Shown here: positions 1 to 9,900 of the stretch, one piece after another
Layout: each line of letters opens with the position of its first letter
Numbering within the stretch: position 1 is the stretch's first letter
IMG/VR virus record: IMGVR_UViG_3300037963_004406
Span: 1 to 23,239 of that record
DNA from: a virus
DNA length: 23,239 bases
Strand: one strand, 5' to 3'
Made by a program: the position numbers and the translations under genes
Notes under the pieces: generated by a model
The model's input: only the letters and a program-made list of their open reading frames with translations
What the model was told of the DNA's origin: nothing
Databases searched by the model: none

Positions 1-463
1 GTTGATATACATAAAGATTATTGAGTTGGTAGAATGGTTTCTTCGCTTCAACATATTTAATTTCAAACATTGTATTATCAAGAGGGAAGTAAATTAAATC
101 TCCTTCTTGAGGTCGTGATGACACTACAATTTCATCTCTATCTGCCAACATTGGAGATATGAAATCTTCATATCTTTCTTTGGAAATTATGAATGTAACA
201 GCGTCAGTGCTTTGAACACCAAATTTAGAAAGAATATCTCCTGATCCTTCAAAACCTTGATAATTTAAGAGATACGCCTCCATTCTAAACGCATCATCAA
301 ATCCAGAAGCAGTAATTTCTCTAAGAATTGAGTTTTTGTTTATAACATTTCTTGGAAGATATACGACATCTTGCCCATATATCTTTAACTGTTCATTTAT
401 TAAATCTTGAACAAGTCTTTGTTCAGTCGGTGATCCCTGTAAGAAGTAAGAATTTAACGGCAT
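1..463 (-). CDS. 14: Neck protein gp14 homologue (3' end cut by window edge)
   Basis: This is a T4 gp14-type neck protein, part of the collar that closes the DNA-filled head and provides the site for tail joining. I translated it by hand: 154 residues from an ATG at 463 stay open to the window edge, beginning MPLNSYFLQGSPTEQRL. The strongest match is EGDLIYFPLDNTMFEI followed by KKPFYQLNN, against EGDLIYFPMDNSLFEI and DPFYQLG recalled from T4 gp14. An earlier segment with FEGSGDILSKFGVQ also resembles T4 FEGYEGQNSFFSNFGMQ. T4 gp14 has about 256 residues, so roughly the last 100 are missing here. The start lies six bases after the gp13 stop, so the two neck genes are probably translationally coupled. 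An alternative ATG at 470 overlaps the gp13 stop but reads in a different frame. The gp13-gp14 order is as in T4. Confidence 0.93.
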   Translation of the reverse strand, partial: MPLNSYFLQGSPTEQRLVQDLINEQLKIYGQDVVYLPRNVINKNSILREITASGFDDAFRMEAYLLNYQGFEGSGDILSKFGVQSTDAVTFIISKERYEDFISPMLADRDEIVVSSRPQEGDLIYFPLDNTMFEIKYVEAKKPFYQLNNLYVYQ

Positions 464-469
464 GACACA

Positions 470-1282
470 TCAACCTATCAAATCAAATGGAGGAGTTTCA
501 TATGTTTCTCTGAGTTCTCTATCCAGTTCTTCAATTTCTCTTACGGCATCGTCATAAATTTGTCTACCATTTAGTGATACTCCACCTGGAAGCATAACTC
601 CTTGGAACTTGATTAAGTTCTGTCCCCATTGTCTCTTTATCAAGGCAGTAGTATATTTCTTTAACCACCAGTCATTATATACTTTACTAGCATCTGCTGG
701 ATCTACTAATCGATAACAATCAAGAACAATGTAATCGTTGTCACCTAAATCTTTAAAATCAATATCTAAATATAGTCTATTTCGCTTCCTATTAAATCTT
801 ATCTGTGTATCTGGAGTCAGAAGTCTACTGATGTCTTCCAGATGAGTTTTTGTCATAGTATAATTTAAAAGATCAAGTGCTCCATAATAATAAACATCAT
901 TCAAGAACAATTGATATTTAATATTAAAAAGACTGCCTGAGATGGTATTATCCATCTTAAAGACTTTATTTACACCAATTATATGATCAGGTAATTGGAG
1001 AAAATTTAGACTTTCTGCCCAACCAACACTAGTAACACCAGTGGATGATGTTGCAGTTGTCGTAGTAACGCCAGTTCTTAAAGTCTCTTTTTCTGTTTTT
1101 GTAATCTGATGCTTCAGATACATTTTTTCAATACCATCATAATGATAGTCTTGAAAGTGCTGAATAGCATCATCTACAAGATCGTCAATTTGATCGTCAT
1201 CAACATTAATTTCAAGAACTGGATAACCAAGTCTCCTAAGAGAATAATCAATCAATTCTTGTCTGGACGATGGTTGACTCAT
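470..1282 (-). CDS. 13: Neck protein gp13 homologue
   Basis: This is a T4 gp13-type neck/head-completion protein of 270 residues (T4 about 309). In T4, gp13 and gp14 bind the portal vertex after packaging and prepare the head for tail attachment. The N-terminus (RQELIDYSLRRLGYPVLEIN) resembles the T4 stretch around LRRLGAPIINVELTPDQI. The C-terminus is the clearest match: WWLKKYTTALIKRQWGQNL, then GVMLPGGVSLNGRQIYDDA and a TPPFDLIG end, against T4 RWVKDYATALAKELNGQ, GMMLPGGVTIDGQRLIEEA and DPPFGILVG. The protein looks soluble, with no signal peptide or membrane segment. A threonine/serine-rich stretch near residues 70-87 looks like a low-complexity loop. The ATG overlaps the stop of the preceding 56-residue ORF by one base (TAATG), which favours translational coupling. 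Confidence 0.95.
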   Translation of the reverse strand: MSQPSSRQELIDYSLRRLGYPVLEINVDDDQIDDLVDDAIQHFQDYHYDGIEKMYLKHQITKTEKETLRTGVTTTTATSSTGVTSVGWAESLNFLQLPDHIIGVNKVFKMDNTISGSLFNIKYQLFLNDVYYYGALDLLNYTMTKTHLEDISRLLTPDTQIRFNRKRNRLYLDIDFKDLGDNDYIVLDCYRLVDPADASKVYNDWWLKKYTTALIKRQWGQNLIKFQGVMLPGGVSLNGRQIYDDAVREIEELDRELRETYETPPFDLIG

Positions 1283-1452
1283 TATTCGATACCTGGTTCT
1301 TGGAAATCTTCTGTCTGTGCTTGCTTTAAATCAAGATAGTCTTTAGTTAAAGACTCAAGTTTTGATTCTAGGAGAATATTTTGATTAATTAACGAAGATA
1401 TTTTAGCATGATAATTTTTAATCAAAATATTCACATCAACTTCTTTATTCAT
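1282..1452 (-). CDS. Small coiled-coil protein, 56 residues, unknown function
   Basis: A short ORF found by hand translation fills the interval between the fibre-like gene and gp13. It begins MNKEVDVNILIKNYHAKI and ends DFQEPGIE. The middle (about residues 18-45) carries hydrophobic residues at heptad-like spacing (ISSLINQNILLESKLESL), suggesting one amphipathic helix that may form a coiled coil. Its stop overlaps the gp13 ATG (TAATG), and a GGAGG sequence lies upstream of its own ATG inside the end of the preceding gene. Gap-free packing on both sides and the Shine-Dalgarno support real coding. I do not recognise a family. A role as a chaperone or adaptor for fibre or neck assembly would be guesswork. 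Confidence 0.75.
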   Translation of the reverse strand: MNKEVDVNILIKNYHAKISSLINQNILLESKLESLTKDYLDLKQAQTEDFQEPGIE

Positions 1453-1456
1453 AAGG

Positions 1457-3160
1457 CTAGAAGGTTCCTCCGTCTAAAGTGTCAGTCCAAGTTGGTTTGT
1501 TAGTGTATGTAGGTGTCATAGCACTGGGAGTAATGGAATTGGTTGTTCCATTTACAACCAGATCGTCAGTTGTATTAAATGTTCCTTGAACACCAATCAA
1601 TGTTAGTGTTGTTCCACTACTTACAGTGGTTTTGACTACACCATAAGCAGAACTGTTATTCTGTTGAGTAATCTGAGCACCTTGTGTGTAACTACTTGAT
1701 GCTACTGTAAGAGCAACTTCACTTACAGCAGTCAAAATCTGAGTAGAAGTTAATGTATTAGCTGCATCAGTTGGTGAATTGGTTGTTCTTTGCAGACCAT
1801 CACTATCAAAGTATACAGCACCACCAGTGTTAAAGTTACCAGACTGATAGTAGATACCTTTAACATCTAAGAAACCTTTAGTTCCAGTGACTACACTAGC
1901 ATTGATAGTTGCATCTGGAATATAGGTCCACTTTCTACTTCCATCACCATGAGTTCCATGATTAGTTACAGATACTGAACTATTAGAAGTTGCGCTGTCA
2001 TCAAATCCAAAGAATCCAACTTTATTATTTGCAATTCCGGATCCAGTATTATAATTGAAAGAAATACCTCTGTCAGTATTTGTATCATAACCATGAGTTA
2101 TGACAACCTGAGATGTTGTAGTGATTCCTGGAGCTTGTGCAGTTCCGTTATAAGTTACAGTTTTGTTTGCTATGTCAATAGCAGTAACCGTACCAATACC
2201 ACCTACAGCAATTGATGTTGCTGCAATGTGATCACCAGTATTGATTCCTACAACAGAATCCAAATTAACTGTAGATACACCAGCAATCACTGGAATTCTT
2301 ACAGTTCTATTACTGGTTACATCACCAACGTGATAGATGGGATCATTAACAGATACAGCAGTCGAGTTAACAACGGTTGTTGTACCATCAACTTGTAAGT
2401 CACCTTTAATAACAACTTGACCCTCATTGCTTAATCCATCGGGATATGGGTCAAGATAAAGAACGTTTCCTGATCCTGGAAGAGTTGAAATTACGTTGGA
2501 TGAAATGCCAACGGCATCTGCTTGGAATGATCCGCTAAATGTAACAATACCAGCAACAACGACGCCGCCACCAATATGTAAATCTTTTTCAATTCCTACA
2601 CCACCTTCAACGATAACTGCACCAGTATCTTTTGAAGTAGCGTTGGTTTCAATATTAAATCTTACATCTGCACCAGTAAACGTTAGTTGATCAGTGCCAT
2701 TTTCATCATATTCAATCTTTGAATCTGCCGTTGAAGTTCCATTTGCTCCACCACCGAAACCTAAGAAGGTATCGTCTGGGATCATTATCTCACCAGATCC
2801 ATTGGGATGAAAAACTATATCTCCATCAGTGTCGGTTGATGAAAGAACATTTCCATCTAATGTTAAATTATCTACGTTCCACTCATCAACTTTACGATTT
2901 TGGTCAACAATAGCAACAAATCCGTTTCCTGCAGTTGTTGGGTTCGCCTGACTAGCAATCAGTCCTGGACCGTGCGCCATCAGGTCAGTATAATATCGAC
3001 CACCAACAACATCAACGTTGCCCGAGTCATCACCGACAAATAATCTTTCTCCTTTATTGCCTTGAGTACCCGAACCAATGGTTAAACCAAGTTCACCGAA
3101 GAGTAGACTACCTGGAGCGACGTTTCCCGTCGATCTTTTAATTCTAATCTTACTTGCCAT
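1457..3160 (-). CDS. Tail-fibre-like virion structural protein, 567 residues
   Basis: This is probably a fibre or decoration component of the tail or neck. The N-terminus (MASKIRIKRSTGNVAPGSL, then GERLFVGDDSGNV to about residue 60) matches the opening typical of phage tail-fibre and spike proteins, in which a short basic strand is followed by 'G(E)L...LFVGD' hairpins. Residues about 95-215 are beta-rich and repetitive (DGDIVFHPNGSGEIMIPDD; IVEGGVGIEKDLHIGG). A central block (DTNTDRGISFNY, VGFFGFDDSA, KWTYIPDAT) is one I recall from other cyanophage structural proteins. Residues about 490-545 (SSAYGVVKTTVSSGTTLTLI) resemble a module also seen in the 2435-residue protein and in the gp7 homologue. 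The protein ends LDGGTF. The start is fixed by a strong Shine-Dalgarno and a TAATG overlap with the preceding gene. Its place upstream of gp13 corresponds to T4 gp12/wac, but I see no sequence similarity to either. Confidence 0.85.
   Translation of the reverse strand: MASKIRIKRSTGNVAPGSLLFGELGLTIGSGTQGNKGERLFVGDDSGNVDVVGGRYYTDLMAHGPGLIASQANPTTAGNGFVAIVDQNRKVDEWNVDNLTLDGNVLSSTDTDGDIVFHPNGSGEIMIPDDTFLGFGGGANGTSTADSKIEYDENGTDQLTFTGADVRFNIETNATSKDTGAVIVEGGVGIEKDLHIGGGVVVAGIVTFSGSFQADAVGISSNVISTLPGSGNVLYLDPYPDGLSNEGQVVIKGDLQVDGTTTVVNSTAVSVNDPIYHVGDVTSNRTVRIPVIAGVSTVNLDSVVGINTGDHIAATSIAVGGIGTVTAIDIANKTVTYNGTAQAPGITTTSQVVITHGYDTNTDRGISFNYNTGSGIANNKVGFFGFDDSATSNSSVSVTNHGTHGDGSRKWTYIPDATINASVVTGTKGFLDVKGIYYQSGNFNTGGAVYFDSDGLQRTTNSPTDAANTLTSTQILTAVSEVALTVASSSYTQGAQITQQNNSSAYGVVKTTVSSGTTLTLIGVQGTFNTTDDLVVNGTTNSITPSAMTPTYTNKPTWTDTLDGGTF
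1465..1471 (-). promoter_or_regulatory. Shine-Dalgarno GGAGGAA for the 56-residue ORF
   Basis: GGAGGAA on the minus strand precedes the ATG at 1452 by about 12 bases, which is slightly long. It lies entirely inside the last codons of the 567-residue gene, where it encodes Gly-Gly and the start of Thr in the C-terminal GGTF. Confidence 0.6.
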
Positions 3161-3390
3161 TAGAAGCTACCTCCGTTGATGTCCAAATTCTGTGTTGTCC
3201 CTGGAGTCAATTCTAAGGTTGCCTCCCATTTTGATTTTGATGTGTTATATACTAAAACCATGCCATTTTGAAGACCTGCCCCAATGTCAACATCACTCAA
3301 TCCTGTTAATGTAGATCCTCCACCACCTTTAAATGATGAAAGAACTTTTACGGCATTTTGTGATCCAACTCTTACTTTGATGTCTGCCAT
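3160..3390 (-). CDS. Small glycine-rich structural protein, 76 residues
   Basis: A short virion-type protein of unassigned function. After MADIKVRVGSQNAVKVL there is a GGGG turn, then a segment LTGLSDVDIGAGLQNGMVLV followed by YNTSKSKWEA. This pattern ('l.dV...gl.nG.vLvYn....kWea') is common in phage tail-fibre and structural proteins, where it forms a small beta hairpin unit. The end, LDINGGSF, resembles the end of the next gene product (LDGGTF). The ATG lies five bases after the stop of the 113-residue gene, and the stop overlaps the ATG of the 567-residue gene by one base, so the three are probably co-translated. It could be a separately encoded fibre segment or a partner of the 567-residue protein. 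No enzyme motif is visible. Confidence 0.8.
   Translation of the reverse strand: MADIKVRVGSQNAVKVLSSFKGGGGSTLTGLSDVDIGAGLQNGMVLVYNTSKSKWEATLELTPGTTQNLDINGGSF
3169..3174 (-). promoter_or_regulatory. Strong Shine-Dalgarno GGAGGT for the 567-residue gene
   Basis: GGAGGT lies eight bases upstream of the ATG at 3160. It is the best ribosome-binding site I noticed in the window and decides the start. It is embedded in the coding end of the 76-residue gene, where GGA GGT encodes the two glycines of the C-terminal NGGSF. Confidence 0.85.
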
Positions 3391-3395
3391 ATGCT

Positions 3396-3737
3396 TTATA
3401 CAGTTGTGGTAATTCCAGCAGTAACTAGGGCACTGCCTTCAATAACTCTGGTCCTTTCGGCTCCGTCATTTAATAGAACATCATAAACGTATCTTCCTGG
3501 TTTCAGCAATGCTGTTGCAGATGCTGCCAAGGCAAGTTTCAAAATACCTTGGGTTCGATTAGGAAATGATACCGTAAAGGTAGCAGCAGTTGTCAAAGAC
3601 GAATGGTGCTTTTTCATTCTAGATGCACCTGTATAACCAGTGAGATTCAAAGGTGCATTTCCAAGATCTTCAAGGTTAAACGTCTGATTAAAATCAGCGC
3701 CTACTTCAATTACAAGGTTACTAACATATGCTGCCAT
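3396..3737 (-). CDS. Small beta-sandwich (Ig-like) structural protein, 113 residues
   Basis: This protein has the pattern of small phage baseplate/tail proteins with an Ig-like fold. After VIEVGADFNQTFNLED there is LNLTGYTGASRMKK, then LKLALAASATALLKPGRYVY and VIEGSALVTAGITTT. The order 'G.dF..tf.l.d....p.nLtGyt...r.k', 'i.lslsa.aTa.l..GrYvYDv' and 'r.ieG...v...iT' is one I know from marine phage structural proteins and from N-terminal domains of baseplate upper proteins. That assignment is family-level inference. It is the first gene after a late promoter motif at 3772-3765 and starts at an ATG at 3737. No clear Shine-Dalgarno is visible. It opens the accessory cassette that runs to gp13. 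Confidence 0.82.
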   Translation of the reverse strand: MAAYVSNLVIEVGADFNQTFNLEDLGNAPLNLTGYTGASRMKKHHSSLTTAATFTVSFPNRTQGILKLALAASATALLKPGRYVYDVLLNDGAERTRVIEGSALVTAGITTTV

Positions 3738-3764
3738 TAGTATCAGGTAGGGTCTATCTTTACA

Positions 3765-3772
3765 TATTTATA
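3765..3772 (-). promoter_or_regulatory. T4-type late promoter motif TATAAATA
   Basis: The minus strand reads TATAAATA in the 37-base gap between the 74-residue gene and the 113-residue gene, a few bases after the stop at 3775 and 28 bases before the ATG at 3737. TATAAATA is the established late promoter -10 element of T4-like phages, used by the gp55-type sigma factor with no -35 element. It would drive the cassette from the 113-residue gene onward, possibly through gp13 and gp14. Confidence 0.7.
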
Positions 3773-3774
3773 AT

Positions 3775-3999
3775 TCATTTATCCACAATACTTTTCAAAA
3801 GCGATTTGATCTCGCTCATATCATCCTTTAGAGACTTTACATCAGACTTTAGATCATCATATTCTTGCTTTTCTTGAGCCTTCTTTTTGGAAAGACTCAA
3901 GAATTTTTCATAGTCACTTTGGTTAGTATTGATAATCGCATGTGAAGTCATATCTCTAACTAAAGAGTTTTCATTCTCAACTTTCAAATAATCACTCAT
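3775..3999 (-). CDS. Small coiled-coil protein, 74 residues, unknown function
   Basis: The ORF can be extended to a TTG at 4005, but the ATG at 3999 (MSDYLKVENENSLVRDM) is the likelier start. It overlaps the stop of the 2435-residue gene in the string ATGAGTGA, a typical coupling arrangement. The N-terminal third is polar with few hydrophobic residues. From about residue 30 the protein is a highly charged helix (KKKAQEKQEYDDLKSDVKSL) that continues with hydrophobic residues at heptad spacing (SEIKSLLKSIVDK), so a coiled coil is likely. I recall similar short coiled-coil proteins next to the large tail protein in other cyanophage genomes, but no function is known to me. It may be an assembly partner of the 2435-residue protein. 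A late promoter motif follows its stop. Confidence 0.8.
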   Translation of the reverse strand: MSDYLKVENENSLVRDMTSHAIINTNQSDYEKFLSLSKKKAQEKQEYDDLKSDVKSLKDDMSEIKSLLKSIVDK

Positions 4000-6900
4000 T
4001 TTCAAAAGATCTCAATGCTATTGCTCTGAAGTTTTTGAATCTAGGCACTTTCGCCTGATTTGTAGATGTCATTACAACTTTAATCATGAAACTATTGAAC
4101 TGCGGAACATTATCTGCAGTAAATTTATAGTCACTAAAGTTATTATATCCATCATTTGGATTTATAACCTTGTCTGGTGAACCATCACCATTGAATGGAA
4201 TGTATACCTGATCATTATCAGAACCTCCACTGTTAAACAACTTATAGAAAACATGGAAGTCTGCTTCCGCTTCTCTATGACCATCAAATTGAACATAAAG
4301 TGAATTTGATGCAAACTCTAAGTTGATTTTTTGTGTCTCATAAATTCCAGAATTAGGATCAAGACCAGAAAGTCTTGCTCTACTATCGGTTCTATAATCT
4401 TCAACTTCATCATTAACTAAGTTACTCATCAAGATGATGTTTGCACTTTCCAAATCAATGATTGGAGATACATTTTCATTTGCAGTTTGTAGTGTCAGTT
4501 CTAAAGCAAATGACTTATTATCACCTAAGATGTTAAATTCATTTGATTTAGATGCCACAATTCTTGGATCATCGAGATTATTGAGTTTATTGATTGCAAC
4601 ATTCTCATATCCCTTGTCAGCAAAAGATGCTTCAGATCCACTTATACTCGTGCCAGAAGTGGTTTTAATTCTTGCACTAAGAGAAGTTCCAGTTGGTGCG
4701 ATTACATTCAAATCTGGTCTTACGTATTCAAAAGGAATATTTTGAGATGCCTCCACTTGGGCTCCTCCACCTTGTATTGTTTTATCAAATGCCTTGCTAG
4801 CATTGTCAATACCAACAAGATAAGAATTGAATGTTTTATCTCTATTATCTAAAGTATGCTCTTTGTTGATTTTCAGAAGAGATACACCATTAAACTCATA
4901 CTTATTTACAAATGCACCCTCTGAGTGATCTGTTTTCAATGTGGAATCAAATTCTCTAGCGGTAATAGTAATTTCATTAGAGTTGATTGCGTTGTAAGAA
5001 ATGATTTCTTTATCAATCTTAACATAACCTGTGTGGACTCCACTTACAGCAACACCTTCAAATGTCGCAAGACCTGCCGCTGCAGCATCAACAACATCAA
5101 TTGTTGTTGAATCATTATCGATTTTTGCTGTCAATGAAGTAGGAATAGTATCACTAATTACATTATTAATTTTAACTACGTTTCCTCCAGCATGCATTCC
5201 ATGATTTCTATGGTCTACTTCAAACGTTAAACCATCTCTTACAGGATCATTATTTACAGCAGTAGGTGCAGATATATCTGCAGTTGATCCTCCTCCATTT
5301 GTGTGCGTCATTGCAACACCAACGGCAAAGCTCTTAGTTACATTATCCAATATAAGTGTATTTGTTTCAGTAACTATACCAACTGTTACTCTTGCACCGC
5401 TTCCACTCGCTCCAATATTATTGGTAAGAAGCAAATCACCAACTTGATAACCACTTCCACCATTAGTGACGGTTATAGTTCCAATTCCGCTTGCAGCAGT
5501 AGTATTAATGGTTGCCTGAAGACCAGATCCATTTCCACTTAATGAAGTAAATCCAATACCAGTAAACGTTCCTTGTGTAATACCAATTCCAGCACCAGTT
5601 AAAGATGTAGAAGTAGTTCCTAATCCTACTGGTCCACCTGAAGCAAATATATCAGCACTGGTGGCGGCATTACCTTGAGTTATTGTAGTGCCTGGTGCAA
5701 AGACTGATGTGGTTGCAGCAATTGAAACAGTTTGTCTCTTAGAAAATGCTGTAATTGGATCATTCTTTCTGATTTTTCCAATTGGCAATTCATTATTGTA
5801 AAATACGACCGAAGATGGAGTATTAACAGGGAATTTTGCCTTATACAGTGTAAACTTCAGATCTTCCAACTGAGAAGGATCCCAGGTTGTACTATTTTGA
5901 GACTTAAACAAAGATCCAAGATATGGTTGTCTGTTATAAACAGAATCGAGAAGAAGATCAACTTCACCCATTCTTGTGATATATGTCAAATACTTAGAGG
6001 TTGGAGAGATGAGTACAAGAGCATACTCATTTCCACTCTGTAGATAAACTGGAGTATTAAACGTAAATCTAGTGGGGACAGAACCATCCTCAGAAAGATT
6101 GACATCCTCAGATTTTACAACTGATTGTCCAAAAGGAACCACAGTATTTGTTGGAGAACCATCTCTCATGGTTCTGATTTGGAAAGTTACAGGAATATCT
6201 GGATCTTTAGTCTTGAAGAATGCGTCTCCACTTGTAATGAACACACCATCCGCTCCCATTTCGGGAGTAATTAAGAATGATTGTGCCAGTGGGTCTCCCC
6301 AACGTACCGGGGGATCCGGCGGTGGATCCGGTGGTGGTATTACTACTACATTTACCTCATCTCTTTCTCTACCAACATCAAGATCTTGTTCAATTCTTGT
6401 TATTGGTTGATTTTCAGCAATGATTTGTTGTTGAATTTGTGGTTGTCTAATCGAAAGAACTTGTTCTTGTAAATTCTGTCTAATACCACTTGAATTATAT
6501 GAAACATTAACTCTACTCTCACCAGGATCCAAAATTGATGCGTTTGTTGGACTTGTAGTGATTGATATATTATTCACTCCAGTCGAGAAACGAGGATTGC
6601 TCGGATTAATTGGATCTGGAATATGCATTGAGAATATTAAAGTTCCAGTATCATCAGTTACCAATTCAATATTGTCAACAACTCCTTGACCACTATTAGA
6701 TGCAAGTAATTGTCCTGGTCTTACCCATCCCAAACGATCTGGTCTTGTTAAAAGAGCAAGATCGGCAGTATCAATATTTAATATTGTAGTAGTATTTGAA
6801 TAAGTGGATGAAAGGTCACTGTAAGTGTCTGTAGGTGCATTAAAAGGTCCAATCTTGTGATTTGCTTGTGCAACCCTAGCAATTATTCTTGCAGAATCGG

Positions 6901-9900
6901 CATCTGATAAAGACTGAGATGCTGTTGCAAAGAAATCAATAGATTCAATAGTTTGTCCAGCAATAAATGAACCGGTAGACATTGTAATGGGCAATCTCTT
7001 AGGAACCGCATATGCATTCATGTCAACGTTTTCCATGAAAACGTAATATCTTGTATTTGGTTTTAAATTAACCGCATTAATCTCAATGTTTCTAGATCTA
7101 ACCGTAAATATGGTTTCTGTACTTACAACAGTATTACCAAGACTAGTTAACTGATCTACAGAATCTAATTCCAGTGCTGTGACTGTTTCTAATCCAGAAG
7201 CTTGGAATGTTTGTGCAAAATTTTCAGTGAAAGTTTGAGTTGTGGTAATTCTGCGTCCCCTTTGCCTTCGGGTAGTTCCCACAAGTTGTGCTGAACCTTC
7301 AACTACGTCTTCAGTAAGAAGTTCCCTACCAGTCCAATTAACTTCACTGGTATTCCAAACACTAGATGCCATTCCGCCATTTTCACGGTCTTCAACACCA
7401 AGCAGTTCAGCAATTGCATTAAATGCAGTATCAATTTGAGTTGAATTTGAAATATCCATAAGATTTTCTTCAACCCAGAAATCGGATTCTGGAGTTAAAG
7501 TTACAACTCCAGTATAAAGAGTAATATGGAATGGGTTGAGGTTTTCAGTTCTTGATGCAAGTGGTTGATCAATATACGATACTTCTTCAAATGCCAAAGT
7601 AAGTCCAGGTCCACCTCTGGTTATATTGAAATCTTCAAAATCAGATGCCCAAGCAAAATCAGCGTTAAGTGGATCTTGTGCTGTGCTTGCTGTTTCAAAA
7701 CCAAGAGAGACATTTCTTTCAGTTGATCTTGGTCTACATTCTCTTCTCTGTCTGTCTATATCAAAGAATGAATCTCCAGTGAGATTATGATTAGCATGGT
7801 CTTTAAAATTATCAACAAAGAATCCAGACTTGAATTTATCCAATCCAGTATTTGAATCTTTGACTGATAAATTTTTAGTATCTGTTTCCAGTAAAGAAAG
7901 TGTAGTATATTCCTCAAGATTTTTAATTCTACTTTCCAATACTCCAATATCTTTCATGGTGTATCGTTTATGGGGAATTAATCGTATCTTTGCGTTTTGT
8001 TTAGCATCAAAGATATACGGTTCCAAGAACATCATACCGATTTCCATTGCCTCATCATTTCTGACTGGTGCTTTTGGATTTTCGGAAGGAGTTCCAGTAA
8101 TTAATTCAAATGTACCCTCCCTGTTGAGATACAGTCTGTCTATTCTTCCCAGATAGTAACTATAGTCAAGAACAATAGTTTTGTTTGAAACAATTGTTTC
8201 AGAAGAAGATGCTGTGAATGATCTCGAATCAAAATCAAATGGCGATTTTGTGCTTGCCGTAGAATATGGAGCAACTTTTGGACGAATATCAATAAAGTCA
8301 CTCGCTGGCTGGTCAATAATAGTTGGAATATCTTTACTGTAATCTAGTCCATTATAACTGTTTATATTTTCAACTGTTCCTGCGCTTTCATTTGTTTCAA
8401 ATCGATCAAAAATAATCTTCAATCGTCTTGTTGGTTCTATTACACCTTTCTTTCTAATGATTCTACTAAAATCTGCATAATCTTCTCTATGACCACTATC
8501 TAATCGATATGAATTTAAAAGATTAGAATCACCAATAACAATTGAACCTATCGTTCCAACAATTCCAGAATTCATCATAGTAAACGATTCGGTTACTTCA
8601 AATGCTTTCTGATTTTCATAAACAAATTCTAATTGTGCCGCACCTAAAACATTAACAACTCTTGCTACAGCTCCAGATGATGAACCTATAATTTGTTCTC
8701 CAACTACAACGTTATTGGTGAATGTATCAGATTGACTTGATACAGTGAATGAGGGAAGAGTTGCATCACCATTTCCATTTGATTGGAAAACTCCAAGAAC
8801 TCTAGTAACATCTGGGAAGTTTAGAGAAATTTCTCTATCTTCTATTCTAGTTCCATATGGGAACTGAGATCCTCCATTCTGATTTGGACCATCTAATCCA
8901 TTATCGAATGTAGTTGCACCAATACCTGAACCTGTTAACTTGGATCTACTGATAATCAGTTGTTGGCATCTTGCAATTGTTTTTGTCTTAGACAGAAGTC
9001 TTGTTCTCTTAGCAGTGAATGTAAGAGTTCCATTTCCTGTTCTTGACAGTCCTTTTAATGTTAAAGTTGTTAAATTTGCATTTAATTCTGCTTGTGCTTC
9101 CTGTAAAACTTCAATTTGTCCTGTTTCCCAAGTTAAAGTATAGGTAGCATTTGTGAATGGTTCAAATTTTAAATCATTATCTCCAAGATCGGAAATATTA
9201 AAAGTAAACTCATTGAGATTGGTTATGTTTTTGCTTATCTGTTTCCTTACAATGCATGTACTATCTAAAAGATTGATTGAAGAAACATACTGGTTTGGTA
9301 AAGGTACTCTATAACCAGGTTTATCAGATTGCTGTAATGCTGGAATAATGATATCAAAATCATTCGTCGTTAGAGTTTTATTTAAAAGACCATCACAAAT
9401 ACCAGTAACAGATGCTATACCTGCAATAGTTAATTCATTGGTGCCTACAGCAGTTACTCTATTAAAGGTTGGAACAGTTCCTGATTGTTGGGGATATCTA
9501 ACAATATCACCTACATTAACTAAAGATCTAAAATCACTAATGCTTGTAGAAGTAACCTTTCCAGTTGTGTGATTGATTGTAAAATTGCTTTTTTGTGAGA
9601 ATGACTCTTTCTCTCTAGAGAGAACTAAATCTCCAGCAAATGTTGATACACCTACGGTTCTATGTAATGATTTAACATCAGAGAAATCAAACTTTCTCAA
9701 TGCAGTAATATTTCTACCCACTGGGAGACCATTAATCTCTAGTGGTTCATTCAACTGAAAATCGCCTCTAACGCCTGATAAAGTCAATACAGTACCATCG
9801 GATACTGCACTCACTACATAACCGCTAGAACCGCTATACGCACCCTGTACGAAGGCACTCTCAGCAGCATCCAATGCTAAACCAACAGTAATATTTGTAT

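Noticed and set aside
1109-1339. Plus-strand 76-codon ORF across the gp13 start
   Set aside because: It is antisense to gp13 and the 56-residue ORF, with low-complexity I/N/F composition. All other plus-strand ORFs in the window were rejected for the same reason.
3391-3400. TATAAAGC near the start of the 76-residue gene as a possible late promoter
   Set aside because: It departs from TATAAATA at the last bases and is almost at the ATG, leaving no room for a leader. The gene is adequately served by the promoter at 3772-3765.
4003-4005. TTG start for the small coiled-coil gene at 4005
   Set aside because: An ATG two codons later (3999) gives the classic ATGAGTGA stop/start overlap with the preceding gene and is the more likely start.
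6072-6410. Plus-strand ORF with a Gly/Ser repeat (GSGGGSGGG)
   Set aside because: It is the antisense of the polyproline linker in a well-supported minus-strand gene, and has no ribosome-binding site or recognisable domain.
7756-7947. Minus-strand 63-codon ORF inside the 2435-residue gene
   Set aside because: It is an out-of-frame shadow of a strongly supported gene. Its composition (rich in I, L, K) is what AT-rich shifted frames give.
9609-9624. Perfect 16-base palindrome TTCTCTCTAGAGAGAA
   Set aside because: It lies mid-gene with no loop or T-run, and can arise by chance in a window of this size. No link to a known site is visible.
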